64,000 nucleotides of DNA from Paenibacillus sp. FSL R5-0912 (GTDB lineage Bacteria > Bacillota > Bacilli > Paenibacillales > Paenibacillaceae). Under the pieces are notes generated by a model that saw only the letters and a program-made list of their open reading frames with translations, was not told the DNA's origin and did not search any database. A program made the translations under genes and the position numbers. The stretch covers positions 1,054,001-1,118,000 of the forward strand of contig NZ_CP009282.1 in assembly GCF_000758605.1 (NCBI RefSeq). Reading direction: 5' to 3'. Below, in pieces: positions 52,936 to 62,060 of the stretch (the stretch's first letter is position 1; each line of letters opens with the position of its first letter).

Positions 52936-53178
52936 ATGAAATGTAAAACGTGCAGAAAAAGAATGAAGGGCACCGAAACCAGCTTGAAGATTACCGTCTG
53001 CGGAAAAGACAAAGAGGCGGTCCGCGTGCCCGCTTACAGGTGTCCGGTATGCGGAAGCGTCATTGTGCATGACATCATTATGGAAAGACTTATGCGTTAC
53101 GCGATGCGCAAAGAGGGCAGAATAGTTGATTATGCGGAATGCGAAAACGAGGAAGCCGTAGCCGGTCAAGTTTTATGA
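52936..53178 (+). CDS. small YgiT/MqsA-like zinc-finger protein
   Basis: An 80-residue protein with two Cys pairs, CKTC (3-6) and CPVC (36-39), spaced as in the YgiT-type zinc finger at the N-terminus of MqsA antitoxins and similar proteins, followed by a helix (HDIIMERLMRYAMRK). It lacks the helix-turn-helix of full MqsA. GGAGCGG lies before the ATG and it follows the permease by 28 bases, so the two are probably co-transcribed. No toxin gene is adjacent. Confidence 0.7.
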   Translation: MKCKTCRKRMKGTETSLKITVCGKDKEAVRVPAYRCPVCGSVIVHDIIMERLMRYAMRKEGRIVDYAECENEEAVAGQVL

Positions 53179-53190
53179 CCGGCTATAGCT

Positions 53191-53248
53191 GTCCCCTCAG
53201 CCCGTCGGCTTTCACGAGCGCAATGAGCCGAAGATGGTTGAGGGGCTC
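53191..53248 (+). other. large hairpin after the zinc-finger gene
   Basis: CCCCTCA and TGAGGGG, with inner CGGCT/AGCCG, pair across 58 bases. It may end the permease/zinc-finger transcript, although no T-run follows (CTCTTACG then AAAAAA). Confidence 0.4.
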
Positions 53249-53434
53249 TTACGAAAAAATATACTAGAATTAATATGCTTCATTGTGAATGAATAAACAT
53301 TGAGATGAATATTGTGAATACTATACATAAAGGAAATGCTTTTTTTATCAGTATATGTGAAGAATTCTTTAGTGGAATAAAGCATAGGGTGTGCTTTTCT
53401 CACCTATTTTTCACTATCACAGTAATATGTTGTG

Positions 53435-53478
53435 CACTGTAATTAGTTTGTCATCACTTGGAAATTAGTTTGTCACCA
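53435..53478. repeat. transposon-end-like direct repeats in an AT-rich island
   Basis: Within AT-rich DNA (about 53250-53530, no gene) the sequence TGTGCACTG is followed by AATTAGTTTGTCATCA (53441-53456) and AATTAGTTTGTCACCA (53463-53478), offset 22 bp. A TGT start with ~22-bp spaced binding repeats is how ends of Tn7/Mu/IS21-like transposons look. No second end or transposase is present, so this could be a solo end. Confidence 0.35.
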
Positions 53479-53491
53479 TATATGAATTGTC

Positions 53492-53526
53492 AAAGCCTGA
53501 ACCCTAGTTGGTTCAGGCTTTTTTTC
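53492..53526 (+). terminator. strong rho-independent terminator
   Basis: AAGCCTGAACC/GGTTCAGGCTT perfect 11-bp stem with a 6-nt loop and seven T, at the right edge of the AT-rich island. The gene it served is not recognisable. Confidence 0.88.
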
Positions 53527-53554
53527 TAGGCCCGATCCCAGGAATACCCCGCGA

Positions 53555-53677
53555 TACGATTATACCGGGAACCGGGAGATTAGTCTGGCTTACAAGCTGG
53601 AGAGAGGCAGGAAGCTCGTACGGACCTATATTGTTCCGGAAAAGGGGTTTGAGCCGGAGATGAAGTCCGTCATGTAG
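53555..53677 (+). pseudogene. decayed gene fragment
   Basis: An open stretch without a start encodes YDYTGNREISLAYKLERGRK, LVRTYIVPEKGFEPEM and KSVM before a TAG; codons after the stop (KEDFKRLSGP) continue in similar style, then break. It looks like the tail of a beta-rich domain of a membrane or ABC-2-associated protein, but I cannot name it. Probably debris of the gene that the nearby terminator or permease once belonged to. Confidence 0.4.
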
Positions 53678-53791
53678 AAAGAGGATTTCAAGCGATTATC
53701 TGGCCCAGCTGGATGAGCGGGATATGTCGCCGGCACTTAAGGCCCTTCTACCATAGTCTTCTTGTTTATTAAATTAAACCAATGTCAGATT

Positions 53792-53831
53792 AATGCCCCG
53801 TATCCGGTGATGTTTCCCGGGCGGGGGCATT
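53792..53831 (+). terminator. hairpin downstream of the fragment
   Basis: AATGCCCC/GGGGCATT stem over 40 bases; no T-run after it. Possibly the old 3' end of the decayed gene. Confidence 0.4.
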
Positions 53832-54036
53832 GCTCTGCCGCATCCATGGAATGAATAGCGGTTGAGGCTGCTGCTTTCGGGATGGATGCTCTTGATTCCG
53901 CCCGAAGCGTGCCGGAAGAGGGAATGAGGTGCGGATAATGAGGCGCTTGCGTGTCTTAAGCCTCTGCTTTGGGTTATGCTTATATCAAGTAAGCATAATG
54001 ACTCACATGGGGCTGCCGTGTAAGGAGGGAACTTTA

Positions 54037-54558
54037 ATGGAAGAGGTAACGGATCATCTGGATCATGGACTGCAGATCGTCTTCATAGGATTTAACCCCA
54101 GCATCCGTTCCGGAGAGCTGGGTCACCACTATGCCAATCCGCGCAATAATTTCTGGCGCATCCTGCATAAGTCCGGTCTGACGCCGCGGTTGTATGATGC
54201 CTCTGAGGACGGCGAATTGCTGAAGCTGGGCTACGGGTTCACTAACATTGTCGCCCGCCCCACGGTAGGCGCTGAAGATATCACCCGGGAGGAATACACG
54301 CAGGGCAGGGAACTGCTCCGGGCCAAGCTGGAGCAATACCGTCCGGACATCGCCTGCTTTGTCGGCAAAGGCGTATACACGGAATTCAGCCGCAGAACCA
54401 AAGTGGACTGGGGATTTCAAGAAGGTGTGACTCCGGTGGTAGACGGAGTGCGGGAGTTTGTCGCGCCTTCGTCCAGCGGGCTCGTCCGTATGCCAATGCC
54501 GGAGATCGTTGATATTTACCGGCGTCTGCATGATTTTACGGAAGAGAAGGAGACTTGA
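54037..54558 (+). CDS. mug: G/U mismatch-specific DNA glycosylase
   Basis: A 173-residue uracil-DNA-glycosylase-superfamily enzyme that removes uracil or thymine opposite G. GFNPSIRS (18-25) corresponds to the Mug active-site GINPG loop with catalytic Asn20; NPRNNFWRILH and FVAPSSSGLVRMP are the other conserved parts, the latter being the DNA-intercalation loop region. ATG at 54037 follows AAGGAGGG with 7-nt spacing; the in-frame codons back to 53929 are not needed by the fold. Confidence 0.9.
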   Translation: MEEVTDHLDHGLQIVFIGFNPSIRSGELGHHYANPRNNFWRILHKSGLTPRLYDASEDGELLKLGYGFTNIVARPTVGAEDITREEYTQGRELLRAKLEQYRPDIACFVGKGVYTEFSRRTKVDWGFQEGVTPVVDGVREFVAPSSSGLVRMPMPEIVDIYRRLHDFTEEKET

Positions 54559-54740
54559 GGCGAGGGTCGCCATTCGCTTGATTCGTAGTTTCCGCAGAAT
54601 GGGGACTTCTTAGGCCGGTAGGATGAAGGGAATGTTGTATTATGGGCAGGATTTTATTAAAAGTCACCAGATTTCTGCCACGGAAAGCAGATAAGCGGAT
54701 AAGCTGGTAAAGTCGAACAATGGCAGTCAACTGCACATCA

Positions 54741-54778
54741 AACAAAAGCCCCCTCAGCTCAAAGGCTTAAGGGGGCTT
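54741..54778 (-). terminator. terminator of the TagO-like gene
   Basis: AAGCCCCCT/AGGGGGCTT 9-bp stem; on the minus strand it is followed by TTTTGTT. Confidence 0.82.
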
Positions 54779-54784
54779 AGCTAG

Positions 54785-55753
54785 TTAAATCTGAATCAGC
54801 AGCAGAATGATTGATGATAACGACAGGCAGACACTGACCAGATACAGCACAGCGACGACCTGCTTTTGATTCAGGCCGGCTTTGAGCAGGCGGTAATGAA
54901 CCTGGGTGGCGTCGGCCTGATAGATGGCCTGTCCCTTGAGGAACCTTTTGACGACAACAAAAATATTATCGAAGATCGGCACGCCGAGCGCAAGAATCGG
55001 GATGCACAGCGACAGCACCGTTGCCTGCTTGAAGGCACCGTCGAGCGCAATCACGGCCAGAATGAAGCCGAGGAAGGTGGCGCCGGCGTCACCCATGAAG
55101 ATTTTGGCGGGAGCCTTGTTGTAGCGCAGATACGCGACTGTGACCCCGATTAGTGACATCGCCATGATGGCCGACGAGGATTGTCCCATGGTAATGGCGA
55201 CTATGAACAGGGTTACTGCCGATATCGCCGTCAGTCCTCCGGCCAGACCATCCATGCCGTCAGAGAAATTAATCACTGTGGTGACGCCGAAGATCCAGAT
55301 AATCGTCAGCAGGAACTGCAGAATGAACGGCAGTGAGATATAATCTCCTGAGAAGGGATTGATGAATCCCGTGAAGGCATTGCCTGAGAAAAAGACGAGA
55401 ATCGCTGCGGCGATCTGAACAATGAATTTCGGAAGCGCCGGGAAGTCTTTGCCTTTGGTTTTGTACCAGTCATCAATGGTTCCTATAGTCAGCAGCAGCA
55501 CGCCGCCGATGAACAGGGCCAGCGTCTCCAGTGAGAAGTCCCGGGCAAACAGCAGATATGTAATAAAGAAGCCTACGAATATAGCATAGCTGGCCGTGAG
55601 CGGAATCGGCTCCCTATGTATTTTGCGTTCTACATCTTCCCTGGGCCTGTCCACAAAATCAAGCCGGAAAGCGAGCTTACCAAGAGGGGGAATCAGCAGA
55701 TAAACGATAAAAAATGACACGAGAAACGCTAAAACGTATAAAATGACAATCAC
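54785..55753 (-). CDS. tagO: MraY/WecA/TagO-family undecaprenyl-phosphate sugar-phosphate transferase
   Basis: A 322-residue polytopic enzyme with about ten membrane segments. It transfers a sugar-1-phosphate, in TagO GlcNAc-1-P, from UDP-sugar to undecaprenyl phosphate, the first step of wall teichoic acid and related polymers. Motifs: GTIDDWYKTKG (Asp pair), NFSDGMDGLAGG (catalytic Asp) and FMGDAGATFLGF. It can pair with the TagA-like enzyme at 10447-11196 although the two are far apart. GTG start at 55753 has only a weak ribosome site. The symbol is given for the family; WecA-type specificity cannot be excluded. Confidence 0.9.
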   Translation of the reverse strand: MIVILYVLAFLVSFFIVYLLIPPLGKLAFRLDFVDRPREDVERKIHREPIPLTASYAIFVGFFITYLLFARDFSLETLALFIGGVLLLTIGTIDDWYKTKGKDFPALPKFIVQIAAAILVFFSGNAFTGFINPFSGDYISLPFILQFLLTIIWIFGVTTVINFSDGMDGLAGGLTAISAVTLFIVAITMGQSSSAIMAMSLIGVTVAYLRYNKAPAKIFMGDAGATFLGFILAVIALDGAFKQATVLSLCIPILALGVPIFDNIFVVVKRFLKGQAIYQADATQVHYRLLKAGLNQKQVVAVLYLVSVCLSLSSIILLLIQI

Positions 55754-55882
55754 CCCGTTGATTTATTTAAAATATAAGAATATATAGCTTTCACACGATA
55801 ACTGATCCTTCTATTTCTCGCTAAATTATATCGCAGAAGGTTATACGTTGTCGAACCGGCAAACAAGATGGAGGGAATTATT

Positions 55883-56566
55883 TTGAAATATGAGTGTGTT
55901 TTATTTGATGCTGATGATACGCTGTTTGATTACGGTATGGCGGAGAGCCATGCCTTGTATCACGCCTTTGCCCATTTTGGCCTGCCGACAGGGGCGGAGG
56001 ACTATGCGTCCAGCTACAAAGCAATTAACCATTCGCTATGGAAGGATTTCGAGCAGGGGCGGATTACCTCTGCCGCGCTGCGGGTGGAGCGGTTCAACCG
56101 GCTGTTTGCTGCACATAGCCTTGAGCTGAAGCCGGAGGAATTCAGCGAAGCTTATCTGCGGTTCCTCGGTGAAGGCACGTTCCTGATTCAAGGCGCGATA
56201 GAGCTGTGCGGAGAGCTTGCCGGATGCAGGCTGGCGATTATTACGAACGGAATCAAGGATGTGCAGCAATCCAGAATCAAGGGTTCGCCGCTGAGCGAGG
56301 TGTTCGAGGCGATTATTATCTCTGAGGAGACTGGGTATCAGAAGCCGGAGACGGGGATTTTTGACTATGCTTTTGAGCGGCTTAAGATTACCGATAAAAG
56401 TAAGGTGCTGATTGTCGGTGACTCCCTGACCTCGGATATCCAGGGCGGGATCAATTATGGCATCGATACCTGCTGGTTCAACCCGCTGGAGAAGCCGGGA
56501 GATCCGGATGTGCTGCCTACCTATGAAATCCGCAGTTTAGATGAGCTGCTGGAGATTGTGCGCTAG
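55883..56566 (+). CDS. HAD-superfamily hydrolase, YjjG/YfnB-like nucleotidase
   Basis: A 227-residue phosphatase. Motif I is LFDADDTLFDY (nucleophile and acid Asp), motif II is AIITNG, motif III Lys in ETGYQKPETG and motif IV GDSLTSDIQGG. The helical cap and overall text are closest to YjjG (YfnB in Bacillus), which dephosphorylates non-canonical pyrimidine nucleotides. TTG at 55883 is chosen since GGAGGG is 7 nt upstream; the ATG at 55868 overlaps that ribosome site. Confidence 0.9.
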   Translation: MKYECVLFDADDTLFDYGMAESHALYHAFAHFGLPTGAEDYASSYKAINHSLWKDFEQGRITSAALRVERFNRLFAAHSLELKPEEFSEAYLRFLGEGTFLIQGAIELCGELAGCRLAIITNGIKDVQQSRIKGSPLSEVFEAIIISEETGYQKPETGIFDYAFERLKITDKSKVLIVGDSLTSDIQGGINYGIDTCWFNPLEKPGDPDVLPTYEIRSLDELLEIVR

Positions 56567-56718
56567 GGTAGGGCGAAATTTGTGGCAGGCGGGTGAAGTG
56601 GAGCGCCAATTCCTCTTGAACTTAGCTTCCCGCAGGTTGAAAGATACTCCCCTGTGTTAAATATATAAGGACGCTATATTCATCCTATATTGATAACAAC
56701 ACACGGGAGAGGATTACT

Positions 56719-57402
56719 ATGAACAAAAAATGGCTGATTGCCGCCGTGGTCACCGGACTTACGGTAACCGGCTCTGCAGGAGTCTATGCAGGCGCCAAGC
56801 TGCAGCAGATCAAAGCCTATCTCAACCACAGTCTCGGGATTGTGGTGGATGGCACTCCTTACTGGCTGAAGGACGGTAACGGCAAAACTCTAACGCCAAT
56901 CACCTACGAAGGCACCACTTACCTGCCCATCCGTTCAATCGCGGATGCGCTGGATGTGCCGATAACTTATGATGCCGCGAATTATAAAGTGCGGATCGGT
57001 ACCGGCAGTGAGGTCACTCCTTCACCGGGAACTTCACCGGGAACCTCCGCCGGCGGCGGGACTACAGCTCCGGTAGAGGGTACTGCCCGGCCGGTTAATC
57101 TGCCGAAGGATTTCCCGATTCCGCCCGATGCCCTGATTGCGACTACCCTTGATACGGATGCAAACGGCGTGAAAAAGGTTGCTTTCAGTTACTCCACACA
57201 GGAAACGCTGGACATGATGGGATTCGTATACAGTGAATATGTCCGGATTAAGCGGCTCGATAATGCCTCTGAGACCGTATCCGCCAGCACGGTCAAAATT
57301 ACCGGCAGACTCGGTGGTACAAGCCCGGTATCGATCATTGGTAAAGCTTCGACTGCCCGGCCGGGCTTCAATATCTTCACCGTTACCTGGTCAGAGAGCT
57401 GA
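56719..57402 (+). CDS. exported stalk-domain protein
   Basis: A 227-residue secreted protein: signal peptide to ~25, a copper-amine-oxidase N-terminal-like stalk (~40-93; GTTYLPIRSIADALDVPITYD), a Pro/Gly/Thr linker (~97-117), and a C-terminal domain of ~110 residues of unknown type (NLPKDFPIPPDALIATTLD). The stalk usually attaches extracellular proteins to the wall in Paenibacillus-like bacteria. GGAGAGG precedes the ATG; a strong terminator follows, so it is a single gene. Confidence 0.82.
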   Translation: MNKKWLIAAVVTGLTVTGSAGVYAGAKLQQIKAYLNHSLGIVVDGTPYWLKDGNGKTLTPITYEGTTYLPIRSIADALDVPITYDAANYKVRIGTGSEVTPSPGTSPGTSAGGGTTAPVEGTARPVNLPKDFPIPPDALIATTLDTDANGVKKVAFSYSTQETLDMMGFVYSEYVRIKRLDNASETVSASTVKITGRLGGTSPVSIIGKASTARPGFNIFTVTWSES

Positions 57403-57439
57403 CGGAGTAAGTATGCCGTCATACAGCCGTATACAGACC

Positions 57440-57473
57440 AAAAACTCCGGACCGCTTGTCGGCCGGAGTTTTT
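57440..57473 (+). terminator. rho-independent terminator
   Basis: AAAAACTCCGG/CCGGAGTTTTT perfect 11-bp stem with a 12-nt loop. Confidence 0.9.
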
Positions 57474-57599
57474 GCTGGGATGCTGCAGATTCAGGCGCTG
57501 CCTGGTACCCGGACTTCTGCACTCGGAGACCCTGATTGTGAGCTGACCGTGGGTCCTCTAAGCAGGATAGATGCTGTGCCCGATAGCCGGGCAGAAGCC

Positions 57600-58583
57600 T
57601 TAAGCCTGCTGCCGGGTATCCAGCGGCTTCAAATGGGCTTCGATCTGTACCCGTTTCGACTCCAGGAACGGCGGCAGGGCCAGGGCTTCGCCCAGATGCT
57701 CCACCTCTTCATCGGTGGCGAAGCCCGGACCATCTGTAGCCAGCTCGAACAGGATTCCATTCGGCTCGCGGAAGTACAGTGAGCGGAAGTAGAAGCGGTC
57801 GACGAATCCTGAATTGGGCAGCTGTACGGTGCGGATACGTTCGATCCACAGCTTAAGCTCTTCTTCGTTATCCACGCGGAAGGCGACATGATGCACGCCG
57901 CCCCGTCCGAGGCGCTCCTGCGGCAGATCCTTGCGTTCCTCCAGATGAATCTCGGTGCCGGACCCGCCTTCTCCGGTCTCGAACACGATGACATCCGGCT
58001 GTCCGGTTACCGGCGAAGGATAAGTGCCCGCGCGGCGGAAGCCGAGCAGATCTTCCAGAATCAGTGCTGTATGTTCGGCTGTCTCTACTGTTAGATGTGC
58101 CGGGCCCAGTCCAACAATGGCATATTCCACCGGAACGGGGCTCTTGTCCCAGGGCTTGCCGCCGGCCATACCCTGATTATGCTCATCCGAGACGAGGATA
58201 AGGCGCTGTCCCTCGTGGTCGGTGAAGGCCAGCGTCTTGCGGCCGCCGCGTTCGGTAATCTCATCGTGCTCTACACCAAACACAGTGAACCGCTGAGTCC
58301 AGAAGAGCAGCGCATCATCACTTGGTACACGGAGTGAAAGTGCAGAGATGCTGTTGTTGCCGTCGCGGTTGCGGCCGGCGTTCGGCAGCTCGAAGAAGGT
58401 AAGCTCCGTACCCGGATTCCCGGTCTCATCCCCATAGAACAGGTGATAGACAGAGACATCATCCTGGTTTACTGTTTTTTTGATCAGGCGGAGTCCGAGC
58501 ACTTCTGTGTAGAATTTGTAGTTTTCCGGTGCTTTGGCTGTAATGGCGGATACATGATGAAGCCCTTTTAATGTTAAACTCAT
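57600..58583 (-). CDS. ring-cleaving dioxygenase, MhqO/MhqA-like
   Basis: A 327-residue vicinal-oxygen-chelate enzyme with two glyoxalase-type repeats. Metal ligands are in GLHHVSAIT (first His), GGVHHVAFR (second His) and GILFELATDGPGF (Glu). The family cleaves hydroquinones and catechols and protects against quinones; in Bacillus subtilis mhqO and mhqA are controlled by MhqR. No MarR regulator adjoins it here. Normal length. Confidence 0.92.
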   Translation of the reverse strand: MSLTLKGLHHVSAITAKAPENYKFYTEVLGLRLIKKTVNQDDVSVYHLFYGDETGNPGTELTFFELPNAGRNRDGNNSISALSLRVPSDDALLFWTQRFTVFGVEHDEITERGGRKTLAFTDHEGQRLILVSDEHNQGMAGGKPWDKSPVPVEYAIVGLGPAHLTVETAEHTALILEDLLGFRRAGTYPSPVTGQPDVIVFETGEGGSGTEIHLEERKDLPQERLGRGGVHHVAFRVDNEEELKLWIERIRTVQLPNSGFVDRFYFRSLYFREPNGILFELATDGPGFATDEEVEHLGEALALPPFLESKRVQIEAHLKPLDTRQQA

Positions 58584-58775
58584 GGGAAGACCTCCTAATA
58601 AAGTTTTGCCGCTTCGTAAGCAGCAGCTATAATTTTGTGACCTTAAGCGGATATATTTGAATGTGCCGGATACTTAATGAGTATTTTTAAGTTACTATAA
58701 TTTTAATAGTTAATAAGAATAAACGCAAGATGTATTTTATAATCCTATATAGTATCCAAGAAAGCGGGGTTAAAC

Positions 58776-59615
58776 ATGCATACCCAATCAAGTCTGCTGC
58801 GGCAGCTGGAGAACCTGCGAATCGATCCGCGCGGAACGCTGCTGGTCCATTCCTCCTATAAAAGCATTGGTGAAGTAGAAGGGGGGGCCGACACCGTTCT
58901 GGATGCGCTCTCCGAATATATGAAGGAAGGGCTGCTTGTCCTGCCGGCGCATACCTGGTCATATATTAACGGGTCGAATCCGAGGTTCTCTGTTCTGGAG
59001 TCTCCCGTCTGCGTAGGCATCCTGCCGGAGCTGTTCCGGAAGCGGCCGGGTGTAATCCGCTCCTGGCATCCGACCCACTCTGTAGCTGCGCTTGGCGCGG
59101 ACGCGGCGGTCTTCACTGCCGGAGACCAGCGCTGGGATACGCCCTGTGCGCGCGGCTCGGTCTACGGCAAGCTGCTGGACCGCAAGGCAGAGATTATGCT
59201 GCTGGGTGTGGATCTGCGGAGAAATACCTTCATCCACGGCATTGAAGAATGGGTGGATATCCCTGGCAGAATGACGGACGGGCATGAACTGCTCTACACT
59301 GTTACACCTGAAGGGGAGGAAATCGCTGTTCCTTCACGCAGACATTCCGGACTGTCCTGGTCGCAGCACTTCTGGAAAGTGGAGCCTGTGCTGGAGGAAG
59401 GCGGCGCTCTGCGCCGGGGCAGCTTCGGGAATGCCGGGGTCATGATCTGCGGAACCGTGGAGACCACGGATATCCTGAGCCGCATGCTTGCGGATAATCC
59501 GGATTTGTTCTCGGACAATGAACCGCTAAGCGGAGGGGATGTGCCTGAAGCATTACCCAAGACGAAGTCCGGAATTCCGCAGCACCGGCCAGCCGGGGAG
59601 CGCTCCCGTCCTTAA
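58776..59615 (+). CDS. AAC(3)-family N-acetyltransferase
   Basis: A 279-residue member of the aminoglycoside 3-N-acetyltransferase (YokD) family, using acetyl-CoA. Conserved blocks: LLVHSSYKSIG (CoA-binding start), WHPTHSVAALG (catalytic His), TPCARGSVYGKLL and LLGVDLRRNTFIHGIEE. The family includes resistance enzymes and chromosomal homologues with unknown substrates, such as BA2930/YokD; which applies here is not clear. AAAGCGGGG precedes the ATG. Confidence 0.9.
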   Translation: MHTQSSLLRQLENLRIDPRGTLLVHSSYKSIGEVEGGADTVLDALSEYMKEGLLVLPAHTWSYINGSNPRFSVLESPVCVGILPELFRKRPGVIRSWHPTHSVAALGADAAVFTAGDQRWDTPCARGSVYGKLLDRKAEIMLLGVDLRRNTFIHGIEEWVDIPGRMTDGHELLYTVTPEGEEIAVPSRRHSGLSWSQHFWKVEPVLEEGGALRRGSFGNAGVMICGTVETTDILSRMLADNPDLFSDNEPLSGGDVPEALPKTKSGIPQHRPAGERSRP

Positions 59616-59703
59616 TCCGGGACCGGGTATCTGTTCATTATGGCAAGGCTCTATCAATGTATGGTATATTATTCTCACATAAAACAAAGTAAGGAGATTG
59701 GAA

Positions 59704-60636
59704 ATGACAAAAACTTTGATCTTTGGACACAAAAACCCGGATACTGATACCATCTGTTCAGCAATTGCTTATGCAGTGCTCAAGAATGAACTGGGCTGGG
59801 ATGCCGAGCCGGTCCGGCTGGGAGAGGTCAGCGGCGAAACTCAGTATGCGCTTGATCACTTCGGGGTACCGGCGCCGCGTCTGGTGGAGAATGTTGCCGC
59901 TGAAGCGAAGCAGGTTATTCTCGTCGACCATAACGAACGTCAGCAAAGTGCGAATGATATCGGTCAGGTCCGTGTGGTTGAGGTTATCGACCATCACCGG
60001 ATTGCCAACTTTGAAACTGCTCATCCGCTGTACTATCGTGCAGAGCCGGTAGGCTGTACTGCAACCATCCTGAACAAGCTGTACAAAGAGAAGGGTGTAA
60101 GCATTCCGAAGGACATCGCCGGTCTGATGCTCTCCGCTATCATTTCCGACTCCCTGCTGTTCAAATCGCCGACCTGCACAGATGAGGATGTTGCCGCTGC
60201 ACGTGAGCTGGCTGACATTGCTGGTGTAGACGCTGACAGCTATGGCCTTGCTATGCTCAAGGCAGGTGCCGACCTAAGCGACAAGAGTATTGCCCAGCTG
60301 ATCTCCCTGGATGCCAAGGAATTCAAAATGGGTGAATACAAAGTGGAGATCGCCCAGGTCAATGCTGTAGATGTGAACGATGTGCTCTCTAAGCAGGCAG
60401 AGCTGGAAACAGCCCTTACCGCGATTATCGACGACAAGGGACTTGATCTGTTCCTGTTCGTAGTTACCGATATCCTGAACAACGATTCGGTTGGACTGGC
60501 TCTGGGCCGCGTGGCTGTTGCCGTAGAGCAGGCTTATAACGTGAAGCTGGACGACAACAAAGCTGTGCTAAAGGGTGTAGTTTCCCGCAAATCACAGATC
60601 GTACCGGTGCTGACCGAAACGATTGCCAAGCTGTAA
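59704..60636 (+). CDS. ppaC: manganese-dependent inorganic pyrophosphatase
   Basis: A 310-residue family II pyrophosphatase (DHH fold). Metal ligands: His9, Asp13, Asp15 in FGHKNPDTD, Asp in VDHNE, and the DHH motif in [10 protein letters not shown]; the C-terminal DHHA2 domain has SRKSQIVP, which binds the second phosphate. It hydrolyses pyrophosphate from biosynthesis. AAGGAG lies 7 nt before the ATG at 59704. A terminator follows. Confidence 0.97.
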   Translation: MTKTLIFGHKNPDTDTICSAIAYAVLKNELGWDAEPVRLGEVSGETQYALDHFGVPAPRLVENVAAEAKQVILVDHNERQQSANDIGQVRVVEVIDHHRIANFETAHPLYYRAEPVGCTATILNKLYKEKGVSIPKDIAGLMLSAIISDSLLFKSPTCTDEDVAAARELADIAGVDADSYGLAMLKAGADLSDKSIAQLISLDAKEFKMGEYKVEIAQVNAVDVNDVLSKQAELETALTAIIDDKGLDLFLFVVTDILNNDSVGLALGRVAVAVEQAYNVKLDDNKAVLKGVVSRKSQIVPVLTETIAKL

Positions 60637-60687
60637 CAGGCACGCCCGGAACTCATCCGGAACAGTGAATTATCCATGATTTTACAT

Positions 60688-60736
60688 AAAACCGGCTGCA
60701 GCATTCTTAAGGGGATGAAGCAACCGGTTTTATTTT
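60688..60736 (+). terminator. rho-independent terminator
   Basis: AAAACCGG/CCGGTTTT stem with a 28-base interior, followed by ATTTTAC. Confidence 0.75.
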
Positions 60737-60804
60737 ACAATTGACAGCAACTCCTTCCGGTTTGGCGGGTATAATCAGCATAAGAATATTTGAGGGGGAC
60801 GGGA

Positions 60805-61380
60805 ATGATGGGGAAGATACGTAAGCTGGCGGTTTCCACTCTTGGACTGATGATTATCTCAGGAGGAACTTTGCTGTATGCTGCTGCGGGCAAAACGGAT
60901 CTCTCTGTATACATAAATAACGTGCTTCAAAAGCAGCCGGGGATATCATCGGAAGGCCAGACCTATGTGCCGCTGGACCAGCTTCCTGACAATATGCATG
61001 CGATCCTGTCTCTGGATGAGTCGGCGGGGACGGTCCATATCTATAAGCCCAATGTGAACACGGTGCTGCTTGATGAAAAGGGTACTATTTTCGGCAAAGT
61101 AAGAACCTCGTCCAGCAGCACGTTCTACACACTGGTGCAGGTGGATCAGCTGAAAACGGATATTTCCGATTTGAAAATCACAATTACTGACCCGGCCGGC
61201 CAAACGGATACCGTGGACAATCAGCAGATTACGGAGAAGAAGGAGAGCTTCTGGTTCAAGTCGGCGGCGTATAATTACACCTTCACGGAGAAGGGCAGCT
61301 ATACGATTCAAGTCTATTTGAAAGACGCTGCATCCAAGAAATGGTTCATCGTTTCCGAACTGCAGATATCGACCACTTAA
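60805..61380 (+). CDS. exported protein with short stalk-like domain
   Basis: A 191-residue secreted protein: signal peptide to ~26 (LLYAAAGKTDL), a copper-amine-oxidase-like segment (SSEGQTYVPLDQLPD), then two predicted beta regions (DLKITITDPAGQTDTV; NYTFTEKGSYTIQVYLKDA). ATG at 60805 has AGGGGG 6 nt upstream. Related in style to the 56719-57402 protein. Function unknown. Confidence 0.75.
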   Translation: MMGKIRKLAVSTLGLMIISGGTLLYAAAGKTDLSVYINNVLQKQPGISSEGQTYVPLDQLPDNMHAILSLDESAGTVHIYKPNVNTVLLDEKGTIFGKVRTSSSSTFYTLVQVDQLKTDISDLKITITDPAGQTDTVDNQQITEKKESFWFKSAAYNYTFTEKGSYTIQVYLKDAASKKWFIVSELQISTT

Positions 61381-61410
61381 GGTCATCATCATGAAGTAGG
61401 AGCGGGGAAT

Positions 61411-61635
61411 ATGGCAAAAACACGAAATAGCGGAGCTCCCCAATATAAGTCGTTTGGTCTTGTGCTGCAGGCATTAGTGATTCTCGCGAAAAAAGGAAGT
61501 ACCTGTTCCAGCTGCGAAATCGCCGAATTGCTGTCGTCTGAAGCCACACTATTGAGGCGCATTATGGCTAATCTGACCCGTGAGCGGATTCTGGTGACCC
61601 GCGAGGCTATTCGGGCATGCCTGCTGAGAAGCTGA
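61411..61635 (+). pseudogene. truncated Rrf2-family regulator (N-terminal part)
   Basis: The first ~65 residues are a normal Rrf2 winged helix (YKSFGLVLQALVILA, SCEIAELLSSEATLLRRIMA, LTRERILVTRE). Rrf2 proteins then continue with GRDGGY and the wing, but here the reading runs at once into foreign codons (AIRACLLRS) and stops. The missing ~70 residues include the dimerisation helix, so it is very likely non-functional. The change of homology falls at ~61604, where nitroreductase sequence begins. Confidence 0.82.
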
Positions 61636-61880
61636 AGGATATTGCGCTGATAGACGGCGGGCTAATCTCCATGCAGCTTATGCTGGCAGCCAAGGCGCGA
61701 GGTTATGATACCGTACCTATGGGCGGATTCGTTCACGACAGCTTCAAGGCGCTGTTCGGGATTACAGAGCGTTATGTGCCGGTGATGCTTATTGCGCTGG
61801 GCAAGGCAGCAGTAGAGGGTCGGCCGACAGCCAGACTTCCGCTGGAAGCTGTTGCGCAATGGAACGCTTTTCAGGCCTAA
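61605..61880 (+). pseudogene. truncated nitroreductase (C-terminal part)
   Basis: From 61605 the +1-shifted frame reads GYSGMPAEKLKDIALIDGGL, then MQLMLAAKARGYDTVPMGGF, ERYVPVMLIALGKAAVEGRP, a normal end for an FMN-dependent nitroreductase. The N-terminal FMN-binding half is missing. A deletion has joined this gene to the Rrf2 gene before it. Confidence 0.85.
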
Positions 61881-61928
61881 TTCTGAAGGATTAAGCTTCA
61901 CACTATATTACTGTACCTGCTGTCTTCT

Positions 61929-61976
61929 GAAGAAACGGATGCCGCCCCAAGGGCCGGTGCCCGTTTCTTCTTGTTT
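61929..61976 (+). terminator. rho-independent terminator
   Basis: GAAGAAACGG/CCGTTTCTTC 10-bp stem with inner GCC/GGC pairs, followed by TTGTTT. Confidence 0.82.
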
Positions 61977-62060
61977 GCAGAGCTTTCTGCTACACTGTAG
62001 GTATGCAAGACCCTGAACTTCATTAAGACAGACCATAACAGCCTTTAGGAGGAGATCACA

